Assembly: GCA_034509425.1 (NCBI GenBank) | Contig: JAVTVJ010000556.1 | Span: 1 to 64,000 of the forward strand | DNA from: Eopsaltria australis | Lineage: Eukaryota; Chordata; Aves; Passeriformes; Petroicidae | DNA: 64,000 nt | Reading direction: 5' to 3' | Shown here: positions 59,093 to 64,000 of the stretch, one piece after another | Position numbering within the stretch: the first letter of the stretch is position 1 | Layout of the letters: every line of letters starts with the position of its first letter | Notes under the pieces: model-generated | Database searches by the model: none | What the model saw: only the letters and a program-made list of their open reading frames with translations | What the model was told of the DNA's origin: nothing | Translations under genes and position numbers: made by a program

Positions 59093-62000
59093 GTGAGTGA
59101 AGAGGGGGACGAGCCCCTGAGGGTGCTGTGCAGCCAGCAGGATCGTTCTGCTCCTGCTTCCCCACTTCCTTGCTGCTCTGGAGGTGAGGAACTCCCTCTA
59201 GGGCTGTGCACACAGAGAAAGCAAACAGCAATATGAGAGCTTAAGGCTGTTGTATTAAGTGTGCCAGGTCAGGGACCATAAAAACTGATTTTTTCTGTGC
59301 GCTCACTCTGGCCCTCTGCACAGACATGATGAGGGCAGTGGCTTAAGTAGATTAATGAGACCTGTCCCCACCTGTCCTCAGCCCCCAGGCTGGATGGGCT
59401 CTCAGGGTAGGACAGGGCTCCATGGTGCCTCTTCCAGTGAGGTGTTTAAAAGCTGGATGAGGAAGCCAGGTAGCTGATGAATATGCTCTCCCCAACAGCA
59501 GACAAGTCGTTCGCAAAGTCATTGTTTTGATTCAGAGCAAGAAGTTGGGCAAGCTACTTATGTTAATTACTGCACTAGCAAAAAACCCCGCAAACCTCCC
59601 AAAATAAAACCCAACCCAACTCTCCCTCCAAACACCAAACTTGTTTTCTGAGGCCTGCCTTTGAAACCCCACTGGCACCCACCACCTGGAGGCATGGGGC
59701 ACTCATTCCCAACAGGACCCTGAGGCACCAGGAGCTGTGGCTCTCCCTGCTGAGCACTGGCTGAGCCAAGGAACCCCACACACAGGACCCCTGCCTGGTC
59801 TGGGGGCTCTTTCCCCTCCTGCAGCTGTCCAGGAGCTCACACCTCAGCTGGCTCCCCAGGGCATCACTCAGCTCCCCTCCCTGCAGGCAGCTCCTGCCTT
59901 TACTGCTGGCAGCCTTTCATCAGGACCAGGCTGTTCTGAACCACCTGGCATTTAATCACTTACAGGTGGCTGGGAAGAGCCTGGCTCCTCCTCCAGCCAG
60001 CGGTGATGGGAAGACAGAAGCCTATCTCCCCATGCAGGGGCCATTGATCCTGGGACAAAGCCCTGCTGAAAAGGCCAAGAGGAAGGCTGCAGTTGTGCAG
60101 TGGTGTGTGGGGGGCTGGAGAGAGCATGCTAAATAATGCATGAAGTCAGACACTGAGCGATGAGGACAAAGGGAAATATTGAGTAGCCATCCATTCAGAG
60201 GGCACCGCTGTCCCTGGCGCTCCGGGGGCTGGGGTCTGCAGAGAAAAAGGAGTGTGGGGTGTCGTGTCATGACAGACAGTATTGCCATGCCAACACACAA
60301 GGAGAGGGCTGGATTAAGGCAGTGCAGATGACCCTAATTCCAGCATCTCCAAAGTGAAACTTGGTGGGTTTTACTGCAGTGCTCCTCAGTGAGGTTGTGT
60401 GCTCTTAAACAGAGACCTTTTAACTCTTTGAGAGCTGGTATCCCCTCCACGTGGAAGCTGTCTGCTCTCTGTGCCCTGCAGAGCTGGGAAGGAGGTCAGC
60501 TTGGGAAGCTGAGGAGCTTCCAGGCTTGTGGCATGGTATTGCCTTCCCTCCCCAAAACCAGCAATGGGCAGGGCAGAGGTGTCTGATCCTCCAGGGCATT
60601 CACCATCCCTCTCTTATGGAGGTCCAGAAGGGAAGGAGAAAGTGGTGCCAGACCCTGGGCTCTTGACCTTTTATATCCTGAGGCTCAAGTGCCCTGACAC
60701 GTGAGGGACGAAATAAGATCCAGTGAGAAGTCACTTATCTCTGTCTTCCAGAGAGAAAACTGGTTCCCCATTAGCTCCCTTCCATTTCTGCTGGGATTGA
60801 TGAGGAAGGAAAGATGACAGCACCAGCTCTCTTCAACCACACCAGGAGACCCATAAATAATGTGCAAGGGATTGGATTTTGAAACAGCTTCACTTCCTTA
60901 AAGCCCAAGAAATTGCACTGGGCATTCAGAAGTGTCTCAGGAGCAACCCTTCAGTGCACTTGTTTTCAGCTGTGTTTCCATGGCATGATGCCACTTTCTG
61001 GCAGAGGCTAAAGGGCAGGGCACCCTGCACACCTGTACACCTGTGTTTGGGGCTGTGCATTGTGTGGTTGCCTCTGTTCCTGTGTGGAAACATTTGTTTT
61101 CAGAGGCAGAATTGCCACATTCCTCTTCTTTTGTATTTGTCTGACTTTAGTGGCCACGAGTCAGAGCAGGGCTTCAGGGTGGCAGGCACTGCACAGGGGC
61201 ACAAGGCAAAGCCTCGCTGCAAGGGTCTCCCCAAATGTGGAGGGGAAACCGAGGCAGAGGCCAACAAAGTGGCTTTCCTGAGCAAACACGTGCCTGAGCC
61301 ACGTACAGACTTGGTTCTCTGGCACCCTGGGTGCTCACTTATCCATTTGAGTGTGTTGTCCTTCATTTCTTGCCCTTCCATGCTCATCACCACAAAACCA
61401 CAGAGGAGTCATTGTGCATAATGTGCAAACACACCAACAGCAGCCACGCTGAGGCACTTCCCCTCCTGCTTCCATCTAATCCCCGGGCACTAGTCAAGGG
61501 GTTAGGAATGTTTTTGGCCGTCTGGAAATAGGTCTCTAGCCAGGAATAGGGCCCAATCTGTTCTGCTTCTCAGTTTCTGGAAGCTCTCCCAGTCTCTTGA
61601 ACATGTGCATCCCAGGCTACCTCTCTCCTGCACTCCTCTTTGCCCTTGAGCACTGACAAGCTGAGAGAAAGCAGATGTCAGAGGGAAGAACGGATGGATA
61701 GTTGGGTGGTTTCAAGGAAGTGTCGAGGGAATATGGCAGCAGGGAAGGGCTCTCATGCAAGACAGGGTGGATCAGCAAATGTGAAGGAACAATGGAAACG
61801 TTTCTGAGGAGCTGCACCTCCCTCACCTTACAGCATTTCTCACCAGGAGGGGGTGGGAGAAAGGGGAATCTGCATGATTTTTGCTGTTTGCATCTTTAGG
61901 TACATATACATGTGTGTGTTTGTGTGTGTGCTCTGGAAGGGACTCCTTTTGTTTGTTCCCCTCAAGAGAAGGTCTAATCATTCCTGTTCAAAACACACAT

Positions 62001-62879
62001 CTCATGGGTTGGGACCCTGGAGTATTGTGTTACTGGTGAGCTTCCAAAAGGATGCTGTTAGGAGAGCCAGGAGACCATGGGCCAGGGGACAGTGAAAGGA
62101 AGGGAATTTTGCTTCCCCACTTAAAAGGAAAACCAATCCTCACTTATTTTCTTCACAATCAATTACGATAGGGGAGAATGTCATTCTTCCCCTCAAGAAG
62201 CAGCATAATGGCTTCCCATCTCCAAAGCAAGAGCATGCCCCCAGATATTTAGGGAAGCAGCATTGACATTCCAGATATTTGTAAAATACCACTGCACACC
62301 CCCCCTGCCAGCAGCCCAAGGACTGAAGCCGTGCCCAGCAGAGCCCTCTATCACCAGGATGAAGTCATCTGTGAGGGAGCTGACACCACGGGCTGGGGCT
62401 GCAGGGACAACTCCCCCGGGCACTGGCAGCTGCCCGGGCTGCCATCACCTTCCCCTCCGTGTCCTCTGACTGCCTTATCTCACAGAAAAATAGGGCAGTG
62501 TGTGCATTACGAGGGGGGGGGAAAAAGGAATAGAAACCCACTACAGAAACAAAGCACTCTGCTCCCTCCACAAGTCTCCCCTTGGGGAGAAGAAGAAGGG
62601 ATGAGAGAGAGCGAGAGAAAGAGAATGAACCACATGTGACAGATGTTAGTCACACTATTTAATGCACCACTGGAAGACATTTAGATACTACGGTGAGGAG
62701 AGGGGCATAATTACCCATTGAGAACAGAAAAAGGAGCAGGGAAAAGAATCCCTTTAAAAACGAGGCAACAAAACCTTTCACTTCTGTGTTATATAGCACA
62801 GAGGAGGAAAACAGGGGGGAAAACCCAGGAAAAGAGAAAGCAGACCCACAGTTGAAAATAAATAATCCTTGGCTGGTCA
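59093..62879 (+). other. ADA2: ADA2 intron after exon 3, no further exon seen
   Basis: I looked for the next ADA2 segment (LLRNFTL-like in human) on the plus strand and did not find it, so the following exon probably lies beyond 64000. Contains GT-rich stretches at about 61912-61932 and purine-rich tracts near 62580-62625. No other gene supported. Confidence 0.6.
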
Positions 62880-63200
62880 TTTTAGCTGTGCCCCTTTGGG
62901 CATATGCATTGCAATAGCATTGTTCAGTGCATATATGACATGACATGGGAGGCTATTTGTGGTCTGCACCTGATCACTGGCCTAGGCCCATTCCAGAAAA
63001 GAAGCAAAAAAATGTATTTATGAAGCTTTGCTTCATCTGCATGAGCTACCGATGGCAAAAGCCCCCGAAACCCTTAGGAGATTATCTGGTTATCAAGGAT
63101 GGATCACTATTATGCAATAAATCTTCAACAGTTGTAAGGATCAATAATCAGTCTCAAAGGGAAGGGGATTATAGAGAGAAGCACAGTTTGATTTATGTGC
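62880..63200. promoter_or_regulatory. Candidate regulatory element in ADA2 intron
   Basis: AT-rich unique block with dense motif-like words: CATATGCATTGCAATAGCAT (POU/SOX-like), ATGTATTTATGAAGC, GATTATCTGGTTATCAAGGA, TTATGCAATAAATC and GATCAATAATCAGTC. It abuts the CpG island at 63290 and contains no repeat. Enhancer function is inference from composition. Confidence 0.35.
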
Positions 63201-63289
63201 TTTTAGGAGCAGGGTGGTGTGGGGATTTATTGCAGCTTCCAGCCCAAGAGCACGGGCTGAGTAAACACGCACGAGTTTGTGCAGCCCCA

Positions 63290-63790
63290 TTTGAAGGCAG
63301 GAGCGGAGCTCGCTGCTGGAGGAGCCGCGTTCTCACAGGACAGGGGGAGAGAGTGGTGGGAGCCCGGCTCACCACGCATCCTTATCGGAGTCGGAGCTGC
63401 CTGCAGTGGCGAGAACGGGCTTGCACCGCCTTTGATCCACGGGCAGGTTTTTCCCCGAGCGCTCGCAGCGCCGCTGGGAGCAGCCGCACTCCGGGCAGGT
63501 GCTCTCCGCTGCCCTTCGGCCACGAGGGAACGGGGAAAAATCTCTTTTCCCCAGCTCTTCCCACACGAAAGCTCCCCGATGAGCAGCAGCAGCACACCCG
63601 TTCTGCCGGCGGCTCTCCCTCTCCGCGGCTCGGGCAGCTGGAGCGGCGCCTTCGAGATGCTCCCGGCTCCTGCATTCCTGGTTTCTCGGGTGATGCCCTG
63701 GTGTCTCCCGCTGCTGCCCGCCCCTTCCGTGGTCCAGCTCGGTCTTCTCTGGCTGTACGGATTACTGAACAGGAGCTGGGGTTGCCCAGT
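63290..63790. promoter_or_regulatory. Second CpG island, inside or near ADA2 intron 3
   Basis: I count 38 CpG dinucleotides in 63301-63720, close to the number expected from its high G+C, whereas the surroundings are CpG-poor. This marks an unmethylated germline promoter-like element. No ADA2 exon or known first exon is visible. Overlapping open frames on both strands lack recognisable domains. It may be an alternative ADA2 promoter, the start of a nested or antisense transcript, or a CpG-rich enhancer. Confidence 0.6.
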
Positions 63791-64000
63791 GTCCTGTGAT
63801 AATGGCACCGGAGCCCCCCTATTGTAATGCGTGGGAAGGCAGAGCCCGAGTTGCTGTGGAAACCTTAACTCTGAATCTTCCCGACTGTTGAGCATTTGAA
63901 GTCTCATCCTTAACAGTAGTAGCATCTCTTTTACATACTTTCGCTTCTAAAATTGTTCCTGGCGAAGAAATTAATGGAGTGAGGGAGAAATGAAACTGCA

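Noticed and set aside
59380..59470. CR1-like GAGGTGTTTAAAAGCTGGAT
   Set aside because: Too short and flanks do not continue the family sequence.
62945..63799. 284-codon plus-strand frame, with overlapping 182-codon plus and 232-codon minus frames
   Set aside because: Half is the CpG island at 63290, which depletes stops. No recognisable domain or splice structure. Reported instead as a CpG island.
59093..64000. ADA2 exon 4 inside the window
   Set aside because: No segment resembling LLRNFTL or the following conserved residues was found on the plus strand.
1..64000. tRNA, rRNA, snRNA genes, CRISPR arrays, bacterial operons
   Set aside because: No B-box/cloverleaf, rRNA or spaced-repeat pattern was recognised. 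The gene architecture and repeats are vertebrate, so prokaryotic features are not expected.

Overview
The window is non-coding-rich vertebrate chromosome, almost certainly avian. Its interspersed repeats are CR1 retrotransposons, several ending in the short ATTCTGTG-type tail typical of birds, plus very old CR1 and MIR-type relics shared by amniotes. I see no L1, Alu or B1 elements. Real protein-coding sequence is a tiny fraction: three exons of two divergently transcribed genes.

Layout. Positions 1-31665 are read as part of the long first intron of CECR2 (minus strand). They hold unique AT-moderate DNA, an old CR1 body (2210-3355), a second old CR1 (5965-6300, minus), a CR1 tail (27868-27940), a BamHI/SmaI-rich minisatellite (9479-9647), a 42-bp duplication (19675-19756) and some candidate regulatory blocks. 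The first coding exon of CECR2 (31666-31854, minus) lies in a strong CpG island (about 30880-32520) with GC boxes and a CCAAT box upstream. About 1 kb inside intron 1 is an unexpected degenerate array of eight units with a period near 37 bp (30374-30660).

Positions 32520-54800 are intergenic: old CR1 (33508-33895, 45205-45322), younger CR1 (39761-40116, 43690-43755), MIR-type SINE relics (37935-38142, 51408-51822), an ATT microsatellite (54234-54276) and otherwise unique sequence. From about 54780 the ADA2 (CECR1) gene begins on the plus strand: a CpG-rich putative promoter and non-coding exon 1, coding exon 2 (55949-56261) with signal peptide, and coding exon 3 (58867-59092) carrying the HxH zinc-ligand motif. 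A CR1 copy ends only 48 bases before the exon 3 acceptor. The rest (59093-64000) is ADA2 intron, or at least no further exon is visible, and contains a second compact CpG island (63290-63790) next to an AT-rich block that looks like a regulatory element.

The head-to-head arrangement of CECR2 (chromatin remodelling factor) and ADA2 (secreted adenosine deaminase) matches the human cat-eye-syndrome region, so this is conserved synteny. The two genes are not known to work together. I did not find a new protein-coding system. The most novel-looking signals are the 37-bp degenerate array near CECR2 and the unexplained CpG island inside ADA2.
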